Part shown: positions 26,832 through 35,222 of the stretch, piece by piece
Layout of the letters: every line of letters starts with the position of its first letter
Numbering within the stretch: position 1 is the first letter of the stretch
Assembly (NCBI GenBank): GCA_905480105.1
Contig: CAJQPC010000056.1
Coordinates: forward strand, 1-51,904
Reading direction: 5' to 3'
From: an uncultured bacterium
Lineage (GTDB): Bacteria > Myxococcota_A > UBA796 > CAJQPC01
Length of the DNA stretch: 51,904 nucleotides
Translations under genes and position numbers: made by a program
The notes under the pieces: generated by a model
The model's database searches: none
What the model was told of the DNA's origin: nothing
Seen by the model: only the letters and a program-made list of their open reading frames with translations

Positions 26832-27764
26832 CTACAATCCGCTCATGGCGTTGCCCAGGGCCGAAGTGACTTTGTCGCGCCCCTGGGGACTCAAGTGCAC
26901 ATCATCGGTGAAATCCTGGGCGCTCAGTCCTGGAATGTCCTGAACCTTCAACAGCGTGCCTCCGCCTGCCTGGATGGTGGCCTGGAGACGCTCCTGGTAG
27001 CCGGCCTGGCTAGGATCCGGAGCCCGCTTGGTCTCAAAGTCGGAGCGAGAGGGCAGAGGGACGAGCATGACGGGTATGTCCCGGGCCTGAGCGAGCACGA
27101 GGAAGCGGTACAGGTATTGGAACTCAAGGTCAGGCACACCGTTCAGCTCCAGCTCGGGGGTGCTGGAGGGGATGTGGGCAACGGGTGGGGGCGGAGCTCC
27201 ACCATCCTGCGGAGGCGCGATTGCACCTGGACTCAGGACGTAGCCCGGAATGGGCGCACGCACGCCAGCACTCATCCAGACCTTGTTGGCGATGTAGCCC
27301 CGGTTTCGGTAGGCGTAGCTGGCTTTGCGCATCAGCAGCTCTGAGGCACAGGAGCTGTCGTCCGGACAGGCCCAGCGCATCAGGTTCGGCAGCTCAGACC
27401 ACGGGGCCAAGGCCATGACTTGGGATTCATGGGGAGCCATCTCTTTGCTCAGGTCTCGGGTGCCAAAGGGCAGCACAATGGCTTGGATCTGGGCCTCCTG
27501 GGGAATGTGGTGCTTGAGCACCAGGTAGAAGAGCCGCGCGGTTCCAGCAGGTGTGGCCAGGTTGCTCACAGACAAGCCGAGCTGCTCGCCCAAGGCTTGA
27601 GTTTGGATGATCTGCTCGGGCAAGCAGGTGCCAAAGACCAGCAACTCTGGGGTGGCTCCATGGGGCTGGGCCAGGTACGCAGCTGTTTTGTCCAGCATGG
27701 GCGCCGGGGCCCTATACAGAGCGCGCACCCCGAGCTCGGCACTCAAAAGCGTGAGCACCACCAC
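26832..27764 (-). CDS. SGNH-like (DltD/AlgX-type) partner of the MBOAT acyltransferase
   Basis: A single-pass envelope protein of about 310 residues; the start is uncertain because no ATG precedes the membrane helix. GTG 27764 (giving VVVLTLLSAELGVRAL) is the best guess. The SGNH pattern is LLVFGTCLPEQ near residue 47, NLATPAGTARLFY, and the late DDVHLSPQG (Asp287, His290). Where SGNH enzymes have GxS, this protein reads GTC, so Cys47 would replace the Ser nucleophile. Such proteins work beside MBOAT O-acyltransferases, placing the acyl group on an exported polymer. The gene follows the MBOAT gene closely, and its longer reading frame overlaps that gene's 3' end. Confidence 0.7.
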   Translation of the reverse strand: MVVLTLLSAELGVRALYRAPAPMLDKTAAYLAQPHGATPELLVFGTCLPEQIIQTQALGEQLGLSVSNLATPAGTARLFYLVLKHHIPQEAQIQAIVLPFGTRDLSKEMAPHESQVMALAPWSELPNLMRWACPDDSSCASELLMRKASYAYRNRGYIANKVWMSAGVRAPIPGYVLSPGAIAPPQDGGAPPPPVAHIPSSTPELELNGVPDLEFQYLYRFLVLAQARDIPVMLVPLPSRSDFETKRAPDPSQAGYQERLQATIQAGGGTLLKVQDIPGLSAQDFTDDVHLSPQGRDKVTSALGNAMSGL

Positions 27765-27804
27765 TGCGCAGAGACGCAGGGCGGAGAGTGGCCGGAGGGG
27801 CCGC

Positions 27805-29226
27805 TCAGAACTGGTAGTAGATGAAGGACTGGCCAGCGGTGGCGCCAAGAAAGAGGGTGATGAGAACCAGGGTCGCCGTAAAGGCGGCTTGTGCTGCAGG
27901 ATGCCAGCGAAGTACCAATGAAGGGTCTGCTTTGCCCTGGCGGGCGCGCAGTGCTTGGAGCAGCTCCACCCCCAAGGGGATAGCGATGAGCAGCCCCAGC
28001 TGTGCAAAGGCCATGCGATCTTGGGCGCTCATGTAGACGTTGCTGAACTGTATGCGCATCAAGTCAGCTGCGCGCTCCAAGCTGGGGGCACGGAAAATAA
28101 GAAAGGCCAAGGCGCTGAGGTGGAAGGTGAGCACCACCCCCAACACCCGGCCTATTCGGGTGGGCTTCGTTTGGCCTCGCAGTCGGTCGAGGGCCAGGGC
28201 GATGCCGTGAATGCCGCCCCAGATCAGGTAGGTCCAATTGGCCCCGTGCCAGAGTCCTCCCAAGAGCATCGTTAGCATCAGATTCAGCTGTGTTCGCACT
28301 CTGCCCAGGCGGTTGCCTCCAAGTGGAATATACAGGTAGTCCCTCAGCCATTGGGAGAGAGAGATGTGCCATCGCCGCCAGATCTCTTGGGGCCTATGTG
28401 CCAAATAGGGGGCAGTGAAGTTCACGGAGAGCTCGATGCCCAGCAGCTTGGCAATGCCTCTTGCAATGTCCGTGTACCCGGAAAAATCGCAGTAGATTTG
28501 CCAGGCAAAGGCATAGGTCGCCACCCAAACTGCGGCGCCCGTGTTCGGAAGGCCATCCCCGTCGACCACACGCTGCACGAGCACAGCGAGGTTGTCTGCC
28601 ACGAAGAGCTTCTTGAACACACCCCAGACAATGAGCTGCAGGCCCTCGGCGAGCTGTAGCTTCGTAGGCCGACGGGGTGCTTCCAGCTGTGGCATGAGAG
28701 CGCCGCTTCGCTCGATTGGGCCCGCCACGAGCTGTGGAAAAAAGCTGACGAAGAGCGCGAAGGTGAGGGGATCCCGCTGAGCGGGCGTGCGTCCTCGATA
28801 CACGTCGATGGTGTAGGCCATGGACTGGAAGGTGTAGAAACTCAAGCCCACCGGCACGATGAGTTCAAGGACCGGCAACTCAGCGCCCATTCCCATGGCC
28901 ATCATGCCGGCGTTGAGCTCCCCGGTGAACCACCCCAGATACTTGAATGTGGCCAGAACGCCCAAGTTGACCAGGACAGAGGCCGCGACGAGGGCTTGCC
29001 TCTTACGGCCTTGACCGCCTTCGCCGTCGATCAGCAGTCCGCAGCTGTAGTCCACAACCGTGGAGAGCAGGATCAAACCGCAAAGGCGCCAGTCCCACCA
29101 TGCGTAGAAGGCGTAGCTGGCCAGCAGTAGCCAGAGGTTCTGGGCCCGCCAAGTCTGACCCAGGAGCCTGTAGACCAGGTAGACCAGTCCAAAGAAGAGG
29201 GGAAAGATGGGGGTAGTAAACAGCAC
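27805..29226 (-). CDS. MBOAT-family membrane-bound O-acyltransferase (AlgI/DltB-like)
   Basis: A 473-residue polytopic membrane protein that transfers acyl groups across the inner membrane to an extracytoplasmic acceptor. The GTG start gives MLFTTPIFPLFFGLVYLVY, the usual N-terminus of AlgI-type proteins. The signature segments RRWHISLSQWLRDYLYIPLG and GGLWHGANWTYLIWGGIHG are intact and include the catalytic His. It sits between a sulfatase-fold lipoprotein (30 bp upstream) and an SGNH-like protein, the common partner class. The acceptor (polysaccharide, teichoic-like polymer or lipid) cannot be told from sequence. Confidence 0.93.
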   Translation of the reverse strand: MLFTTPIFPLFFGLVYLVYRLLGQTWRAQNLWLLLASYAFYAWWDWRLCGLILLSTVVDYSCGLLIDGEGGQGRKRQALVAASVLVNLGVLATFKYLGWFTGELNAGMMAMGMGAELPVLELIVPVGLSFYTFQSMAYTIDVYRGRTPAQRDPLTFALFVSFFPQLVAGPIERSGALMPQLEAPRRPTKLQLAEGLQLIVWGVFKKLFVADNLAVLVQRVVDGDGLPNTGAAVWVATYAFAWQIYCDFSGYTDIARGIAKLLGIELSVNFTAPYLAHRPQEIWRRWHISLSQWLRDYLYIPLGGNRLGRVRTQLNLMLTMLLGGLWHGANWTYLIWGGIHGIALALDRLRGQTKPTRIGRVLGVVLTFHLSALAFLIFRAPSLERAADLMRIQFSNVYMSAQDRMAFAQLGLLIAIPLGVELLQALRARQGKADPSLVLRWHPAAQAAFTATLVLITLFLGATAGQSFIYYQF

Positions 29227-29256
29227 TTCTGCGCGCAGTATACGTGGTGGCGACGC

Positions 29257-31722
29257 TCAGTCTTGGATGTACCCCAGGGCCCTGAGTTCATCTTCCATGT
29301 CTGAGCTCCGGCCGGCCATGACCTGGCTGCGCTGAGAGATGCTGTCTGTGACCAGGATCACCGTGCCACGTTCTGTACGCAGGCGGACCTTGCCCACCCG
29401 GGTGGTGCCTTCCATCGAAAGGGGGAGCTCCTGTTCGCCGACAATGATGCGCCCCTGTGTCTCAGGGGGGGCCGAGACCATCAGGGTCCCGCGCCCGGTC
29501 GTTCCGGGTGTGAAACGGAAGCTACGGCCATCTGGTGCCACGTCCACAAGCCCTACATCGGCCGCCACGCCGCTCGGGACTTCTCCCCACTCCACGTTGG
29601 CCCGGCGCGACTCCTGCGCCTCGGGGTCCATGACCACGACCTGGACGGGATGGTCAAATGCGGCCACAAACCCCTGGTCTGGATGCTCGATCCGGATCCG
29701 AATGCCCTGACCTGTGTCAAACCCTGTGCTCTGAGTCATGGCAGCCCAGTAGGGACTCAGATCGCGCTCTTCACTCAAGTTCTGGCTCTCGGCGGGATCC
29801 TTGGCCAAGTCGTAGAGTTCTTCATGACCATCCCAAGTACTTAGGATGTACTTGTGCTCTCCAAAGATTACGCCCCAGAGCTCGGTGGTGTACATCGGGT
29901 AGCCGACGTGCAGCGGACGTGCGCGCAACGCTTGCTTCAAAGAGGCGACTTGGCCGGCCTGGGTGGCGTCTAAGAGCGGCCGAAGGCTGCGGCCGTCCAC
30001 CTCGGGCCACTCCGCTTCAGGAAGGCCCAGCATGTCATAGAGGGTGGGGGCAATATCTATCAGACTGACTGGCTCAGTGACCCGATGCCCCCCCGCCCAG
30101 CCACCCGGGGGGCGAATCCACAGGTTCGCATGCACGACCTCCTCGTAGAGGCTGTGGTTGTGCTCATAGCTGCCGTGCTCCCAAAACTCTTCTCCATGAT
30201 CACTGTGAATGACGAGAAGAGTCTCCCCAGGCTGCTGGAGCAACCAGGCCAGCCACTCGGCGAGCTGGTCCGCCATGTACCGCACCTCGCCGTCGTAGCG
30301 CTGCTTGAGCCAGAGGCGGTTCTCATCGCTAAACTTGCTGGCGTTTCCCAAGACCTGCCACCGATTCAGGAACTCCGTCATCTCTCCCTGCTCCGCGGTG
30401 GCGTACATGTTTTCGTAGCGCCCAGGTGCTCGGTAAAAGTTGTGGGGGTCCATCAGGTGCAGGAAGAGCAGCTGGTCACGCCCGGCATTGTCCTGAATAA
30501 AGGTCTTGGCACGTCTCAGCTGCACCGCGGCATCCGCCGCATTTTCGTAGCTCCAGGTGTCGTAGCCCTGATTGAAATTAAAGCGCGGGACGACATGCAC
30601 GTTGGCAGTAATTCCAGCCGTGACAAAGCCCTGCTTCTGGAAAACGCTCCCGAAGCTGTCGGCGTTCACCGCCTCAATGGGGTACCGGCCGGTCGTGCTG
30701 CTGCGAAAGCTGGGCCGGGTTCGAGGCGCAGGCGCCCAGGCCGCATCGAAGATCAAGCTGCTATCGGCAATGCCGTCCAAAGCGACGGTGGTGTCCACTG
30801 GGTACCCATGTTGGGTCACCTCGGCATAGCGCAGCGTGTCGATGCCGATGACCACAACCCGGCGCGGACTCTCGACAGGGGTGCCCACCACCATCGGCGA
30901 CCCAAAAAAGACGTAATCCCAGTCTCCGCTGCCCTGAACCTCGCTTTCCAGAGTCAAGTCCACTGTCTGTCCCGCAAATGCAGACAAGTCGACGACTTTA
31001 TCGCTCACTTCGGTGCTACGGAGACTCCACTCCTTGAGCTTTTCCCCGTTCACGAGCACACGGGCCCGAGCCCCATCGGAGGCGCTCCCTCCACCGGGCG
31101 AGGCCAGTGCGACCCCGAGATGAAGCGCCGCGTCCGCGGGCAGGGTCAACGACACCTCGAAGCTGGCCGGTGCCGGAAGCAGCAAGCCTGTTCGGGTGCG
31201 CACGAGCTTGTCATGCTTTTCCTCGAGCTCTGCCTGAACAAAATCCTGCTTGGACAAGCCGGCGGTGGCCATGTCGAGGCGGGCCTGGTGCTCACTTAGC
31301 TCATCAGAGAGGTAGACAATCGCTGGCTGGCGTTGGTTCGGGTTCTCTTGCTCAACCCGGATCTTGCCCTTGCGGATGCTCCAGTCTCGGCCGAAGCGGA
31401 GCTCCTGGTCACCTTGTAGGAGACGGACGCCTAAGGGGCCCTTTCGGAACTCCTTCTCCTCGTTGAGCCCCTCTGGGCTTGCCCGCTCGTAGGCCAGGGC
31501 ACCTGCGCGCCGCCAACCCGTGTTCAGGACCACGGTTCCGGGAGGGGAAGCGCCCTGGGGACGGTTGCTCTTCGGAAGCTGAATCTTCGCCTGGCTCGTA
31601 AGCAGCGCCAGGTGAACCACCGATCCGCCAGAGTCCTGGGCGAAGCTGTCGCCTGGCAGCTGCAGGCTGGGTGTGGGCAGATCGGGGGTATTGCAGGCCA
31701 AGAGCAGAGCGTAGGGCAGCAC
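29257..31722 (-). CDS. Sulfatase-fold (alkaline phosphatase superfamily) lipoprotein with Thr at the nucleophile position
   Basis: A predicted lipoprotein of 821 residues from GTG 31722 (MLPYALLLAC; GGAG upstream), or 833 from GTG 31758. An N-terminal beta-rich region of about 280 residues, including a jelly-roll-like stretch (RVLVNGEKLKEW, GSGDWDYVFFG), precedes the catalytic domain: VVVIGIDTLR, then RTRPSFRSSTTGRYP, then LLVIHSDHGEEFWEHG and NHSLYEEVVHANLW. Metal-binding acids and histidines are present. Where a sulfatase has the formylglycine Cys (CxPSR), Thr335 stands, as in phosphotransferase or phosphodiesterase members of the superfamily. The C-terminal segment ELYDLAKDPAESQNL is family-typical. 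First gene of a four-gene operon. Confidence 0.8.
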   Translation of the reverse strand: MLPYALLLACNTPDLPTPSLQLPGDSFAQDSGGSVVHLALLTSQAKIQLPKSNRPQGASPPGTVVLNTGWRRAGALAYERASPEGLNEEKEFRKGPLGVRLLQGDQELRFGRDWSIRKGKIRVEQENPNQRQPAIVYLSDELSEHQARLDMATAGLSKQDFVQAELEEKHDKLVRTRTGLLLPAPASFEVSLTLPADAALHLGVALASPGGGSASDGARARVLVNGEKLKEWSLRSTEVSDKVVDLSAFAGQTVDLTLESEVQGSGDWDYVFFGSPMVVGTPVESPRRVVVIGIDTLRYAEVTQHGYPVDTTVALDGIADSSLIFDAAWAPAPRTRPSFRSSTTGRYPIEAVNADSFGSVFQKQGFVTAGITANVHVVPRFNFNQGYDTWSYENAADAAVQLRRAKTFIQDNAGRDQLLFLHLMDPHNFYRAPGRYENMYATAEQGEMTEFLNRWQVLGNASKFSDENRLWLKQRYDGEVRYMADQLAEWLAWLLQQPGETLLVIHSDHGEEFWEHGSYEHNHSLYEEVVHANLWIRPPGGWAGGHRVTEPVSLIDIAPTLYDMLGLPEAEWPEVDGRSLRPLLDATQAGQVASLKQALRARPLHVGYPMYTTELWGVIFGEHKYILSTWDGHEELYDLAKDPAESQNLSEERDLSPYWAAMTQSTGFDTGQGIRIRIEHPDQGFVAAFDHPVQVVVMDPEAQESRRANVEWGEVPSGVAADVGLVDVAPDGRSFRFTPGTTGRGTLMVSAPPETQGRIIVGEQELPLSMEGTTRVGKVRLRTERGTVILVTDSISQRSQVMAGRSSDMEDELRALGYIQD

Positions 31723-31777
31723 AGGCGGTCTCCAGGGGATAGCCCCTAACGCATCCACCTCAGGCTCTGGAAGCTAC

Positions 31778-32296
31778 ATGTCCACCGAACCCAAGCGCGG
31801 CACCTTGGCCTACACCCTGGCCACATGGATCTACCTGCTGCATGCCACGGGTCGGGTCTGTGCCGATCCCGCATTGCGGCAGGCTTGCACGGACCTGGGC
31901 ACAGGCATTGACCTGGAGAGCCTCGGAGAGGCCCTGGTCGAGCAGATACAAGGGCGCTTGAAGGGGGAGACCGCCCAGGATGCTCAGCTCTTGGCGGCAG
32001 ATCTTTTCGGCACTGCGGTGGTCCTGAGCGGCTTGGGCGAGAATCGTGAACAGGCGCTTCGCCAAGCGCGTCGCTACCAGTTCCACACAGGTCTGCCTTG
32101 GCTTGCCTGCGTTGTGGACCGCTTCCCCGACGGGCATGTCGGCCCCCACTGGGTTCTTGTGGAGTCTCTGGAGGAGCGAGTGCGTTGTCTGGATCCTTAT
32201 CCCTGGGATGACCTGGACGAGGAGTTCGAACAACCCTTGATCGAGTTTCTGGTCAAGTGGGAGCTGGGCGGTTTGGCGGGCCTTCGCTACGCCTGA
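31778..32296 (+). CDS. Protein of unknown function
   Basis: Not recognised. A 172-residue soluble protein with an acidic composition and no signal peptide. The first 100 residues are mostly helical. The last third contains GHVGPHWVLVESLEERVRCL followed by DPYPW. That arrangement recalls the His and Asp strand of papain- or C39-like folds, but an N-terminal Cys nucleophile in a matching context is not evident. It is divergent from the sulfatase-fold gene, with about 55 bp between starts, and converges with the FG-GAP gene. It could be coregulated with the surface operon, but nothing in the sequence proves this. Confidence 0.55.
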   Translation: MSTEPKRGTLAYTLATWIYLLHATGRVCADPALRQACTDLGTGIDLESLGEALVEQIQGRLKGETAQDAQLLAADLFGTAVVLSGLGENREQALRQARRYQFHTGLPWLACVVDRFPDGHVGPHWVLVESLEERVRCLDPYPWDDLDEEFEQPLIEFLVKWELGGLAGLRYA

Positions 32297-32330
32297 GGGT
32301 CCAGTAGGTCCGGCGAGGGGGAGGGCCACG

Positions 32331-35144
32331 TCAGGGCCCGAAGAAAATGGACACTTGTCCGGCCCTCTTAGACGTCCCAGCGGCCACGCCTTCGCCCGCG
32401 ACCATCCATTCGTCGGCCCCATCGCCGTTCATGTCTGACACGATGAAAGGAGTGCGGCCCACATACATCCCACCAGTGTCTCCCTGGACGGCTGCACGCG
32501 CAGAGTCCTGGATGTTCATGCTGGTGGTCCAGGTGCCATATCCAGCCCCAGAAACCAACCAGGCAGTTCCAGAGTTGTTGGGTGAGCCCGTCGCGTAGGC
32601 ACCCGTGCTCCAGTCTTGATGCCCATCACCATCTACGTCCCCAGCACTCAGGTCCCATCCCAAGCGTGCGTCTGAGTCAGCGACCCCCCAACTCGCGTCA
32701 GCGGCGGTTGTCGCCACGGTGCCGGTCAGGGCGGCGCCTCCAAACCAGAAGTACACCCCCCCGCCTTGGCTTGCATCAACGCTTGCGGTTCGGGCACCGA
32801 TCAGCAACTCGTCTGCTCCGTCACCGTCTAGGTCTGCAAGAGAGACCGCGCTGATCCCAAAGTTGTCGCCGCTCGCTCCGGTGAATTGAACATTGGCTTG
32901 GCTGGCAGCGGTGCCGTCGGTCAGGCCGCTCGGGTCCAAGATGTAGGCCACCCCGGCCGAAGAGTCTGCGTTGTAGCTGCCTATCATCAAGTCATCTTGG
33001 CCATCGCCATCCACGTCTCCAAGTGCTCTGGGGGAGTTGAGTCCCATGCGGTCGGTGCCCGCCGCACCCAGCAGGGTCACGTCTGCATCTGCCGCGCTCA
33101 GACCTCCGCTGAGCCTGGCCCCACCATAGAAAACGTAGACGGCGCCGGCCGCATTGTCTTGAGTGTCCTGGTAGGGGGCAGAGAGCAGCAGGTCGTGAAC
33201 GCCATCTCCATCCAGGTCCATGGACCCAAGGCCGGAGCCTAATCTGTCTTTGTCGGTGACCCCCGAGACCACCAAGCTAGCATCTTCGTCCACGTCGCTT
33301 CCCGCACCCCAGCTGGCCGAGTCGGCACCCGACATCAGGTAGACCGCGCCGCGCTCGGTGCCATCTTCATCCGCCATAGGGGAGGCCATCAGCAAGTCGA
33401 TTAAGCCATCGTTGTCGGGGTCCCCAGCCACGGCGATGCCTTGATTCGTACCCAGTGCGTCGCCTGTGGCGCCACCGCGCCACCACGCCACAGCGTCGGT
33501 GTCGTCTTGTGTTCTGGTGAGAGAGGCCCCGTCGTAGAGCCATACCGAGCCCTGAGAAGAGCTGTAGCTCTCGCCGCTGACCAGGATTTCCGCAACCCCA
33601 TCACCGTCGAGATCACCCGGGCTGATCACCGTGTGCCCAAATGCCGCCTTGTTGTTTGTGCCCAGTATGCTCACGTCGCCTTCGCTCAGCGCCAGCGTGC
33701 CGGTCAGCACCTCCTGCAAGTCCAGCTCGGCCGTGCCAGAGACCAAGTCCGTGCCATCGAAGACCTTGAGCTTGCACCAGACCGTTGCCCCGCCGCTCAA
33801 GCCGGTGGTATCGAAGGTGTCGCTGTTTACTCCTTGGTTGACCAAGTCCACTTTCCAGACGTAGGTCAGGGTCAGGGTGTCCGTGGGGTCAGCGTCCTGT
33901 GGGGGCGACGTTGGAGTGCAGGTGAGCAGGTCACCAGGCAGAGCCGGGTCTGGAGTCAAGGTCATGACGGGCTGGTCTGGGGCACTGTTCAAGATAAAAG
34001 TGTGCTCAGACTCCACCAGGACGCCGCTGCCAAACTCATCTCGTGCCTGGGCCGCGCACCACACCTCATCGCCGCGGTCAAAATCACCGCCATCCAGGAG
34101 CTCCCCGGTGGAGGCCAAGACGCCGTTCACAAACCAGCTCAGGTCAATCTCGATTGCGTCGCCTTCTAGGTCGCTGGCTTGGACGATGCAGCCCAAGCTG
34201 TCAGTCTCTCTTGCTGGGGCGCCGCTGAGCTCGACGCTGTCTACACTCGGCGGCCCGTTGCGCACGTCGACTTGGACCGTGCGGGTGGTGGCCTCTGTGG
34301 AGGTAGCCGTCACCACGCACATGACCTGTGAGCCAGATTTCTGGGCAGCCAGCACGGTGTCTGCGTCGCCTGCGTCCTCTCCATTCACAAACCATCGTCC
34401 GCTCTCGGATACCACCGGATCGCCGTCGGGATCAACAGCCGTCCAGTCGCACACGATATTGTCGGCTGCGCTGGGCGAGGGGGGATCCAAAGTGATCTGT
34501 ACCGCTGGGCCAGAGCCGTCGACCTGGACCGTTGCACTGGCTGTGGTGATCAGCTGCCCGTCACTGATGCTCTGCGTGAGCTGCCAAGTCTCTCCGATGG
34601 CAGCGACTCCCAGGGGGATGTTGTCCTGATCGGCGTACTCCTCCAGGACTTCCCCATTCCGAGACCAGCTTAGGCCAACGAATAGCTCCCCACCCTCTGG
34701 GTCCTGCGAGGGCACCTCGACCACCAACTGCAGTGCCTCTCCGTTCACTGGACTGCCCGGCTCGATTCGGAGCTCAGGCACGCTTGGAGGCAGGTTTCCC
34801 AACTGACTGAGCTGCCACTCCAAGGTGCTCCGGTTCTGATCCGGGTCCAGCGCTGTGATGCTGAGAATGTGATCGCCCTGCGAGAGGTCCAGTGGGAGGC
34901 TCCAGTCCTGGCCTTGCACGCTGGCAAAACCGAGGTCGCCGTCCAGATCCGAGGACACACTGATCTGCAGTTCCGCTTGCTCACTTTGCACCGTTCCGAC
35001 CAGCACGGCCTGGCTGTTGGCCGGGAGTTCAGCACCATTCTCTGGAGCGCTCACGCTGAGCACGGGGCCCTGGCCTTGGACCCAGGCAGCAGGGGCAGCT
35101 TGCCAGGACACTTCGCAGCCCATGCTGATCAGCAGCAACAACAT
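32331..35144 (-). CDS. FG-GAP repeat lipoprotein with Ig-like domains
   Basis: A putative surface lipoprotein of 937 residues. It begins MLLLLISMGC, a 9-residue uncharged leader, and no longer start is available in frame. About residues 25-475 form several Ig/PKD-like beta sandwiches, two with a WFVNGE/WFVNGV strand. The C-terminal half holds seven FG-GAP repeats, each with a calcium-loop type motif such as DLDGDGVAEILVSG, DLDGDGVHDLLLSA, DVDGDGQDDLMIGS and DMNGDGADEWMVAG. Seven fit a complete integrin-alpha-like beta-propeller. Binding of calcium and adhesion are inferred from the fold. Divergent from the radical-SAM-like gene, with a 78-bp gap. Confidence 0.85.
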   Translation of the reverse strand: MLLLLISMGCEVSWQAAPAAWVQGQGPVLSVSAPENGAELPANSQAVLVGTVQSEQAELQISVSSDLDGDLGFASVQGQDWSLPLDLSQGDHILSITALDPDQNRSTLEWQLSQLGNLPPSVPELRIEPGSPVNGEALQLVVEVPSQDPEGGELFVGLSWSRNGEVLEEYADQDNIPLGVAAIGETWQLTQSISDGQLITTASATVQVDGSGPAVQITLDPPSPSAADNIVCDWTAVDPDGDPVVSESGRWFVNGEDAGDADTVLAAQKSGSQVMCVVTATSTEATTRTVQVDVRNGPPSVDSVELSGAPARETDSLGCIVQASDLEGDAIEIDLSWFVNGVLASTGELLDGGDFDRGDEVWCAAQARDEFGSGVLVESEHTFILNSAPDQPVMTLTPDPALPGDLLTCTPTSPPQDADPTDTLTLTYVWKVDLVNQGVNSDTFDTTGLSGGATVWCKLKVFDGTDLVSGTAELDLQEVLTGTLALSEGDVSILGTNNKAAFGHTVISPGDLDGDGVAEILVSGESYSSSQGSVWLYDGASLTRTQDDTDAVAWWRGGATGDALGTNQGIAVAGDPDNDGLIDLLMASPMADEDGTERGAVYLMSGADSASWGAGSDVDEDASLVVSGVTDKDRLGSGLGSMDLDGDGVHDLLLSAPYQDTQDNAAGAVYVFYGGARLSGGLSAADADVTLLGAAGTDRMGLNSPRALGDVDGDGQDDLMIGSYNADSSAGVAYILDPSGLTDGTAASQANVQFTGASGDNFGISAVSLADLDGDGADELLIGARTASVDASQGGGVYFWFGGAALTGTVATTAADASWGVADSDARLGWDLSAGDVDGDGHQDWSTGAYATGSPNNSGTAWLVSGAGYGTWTTSMNIQDSARAAVQGDTGGMYVGRTPFIVSDMNGDGADEWMVAGEGVAAGTSKRAGQVSIFFGP

Positions 35145-35222
35145 CTCAGACTCTCGCTATTCCTCACCATACCCTGCCAAGGACCAGTCAGTTAATCCGA
35201 CCCCAGATGACAAGGACCATCG

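Noticed and set aside
30085..31299. A 404-codon plus-strand open frame inside the sulfatase-fold gene
   Set aside because: The opposite strand encodes clear superfamily motifs throughout this stretch; this frame has none.
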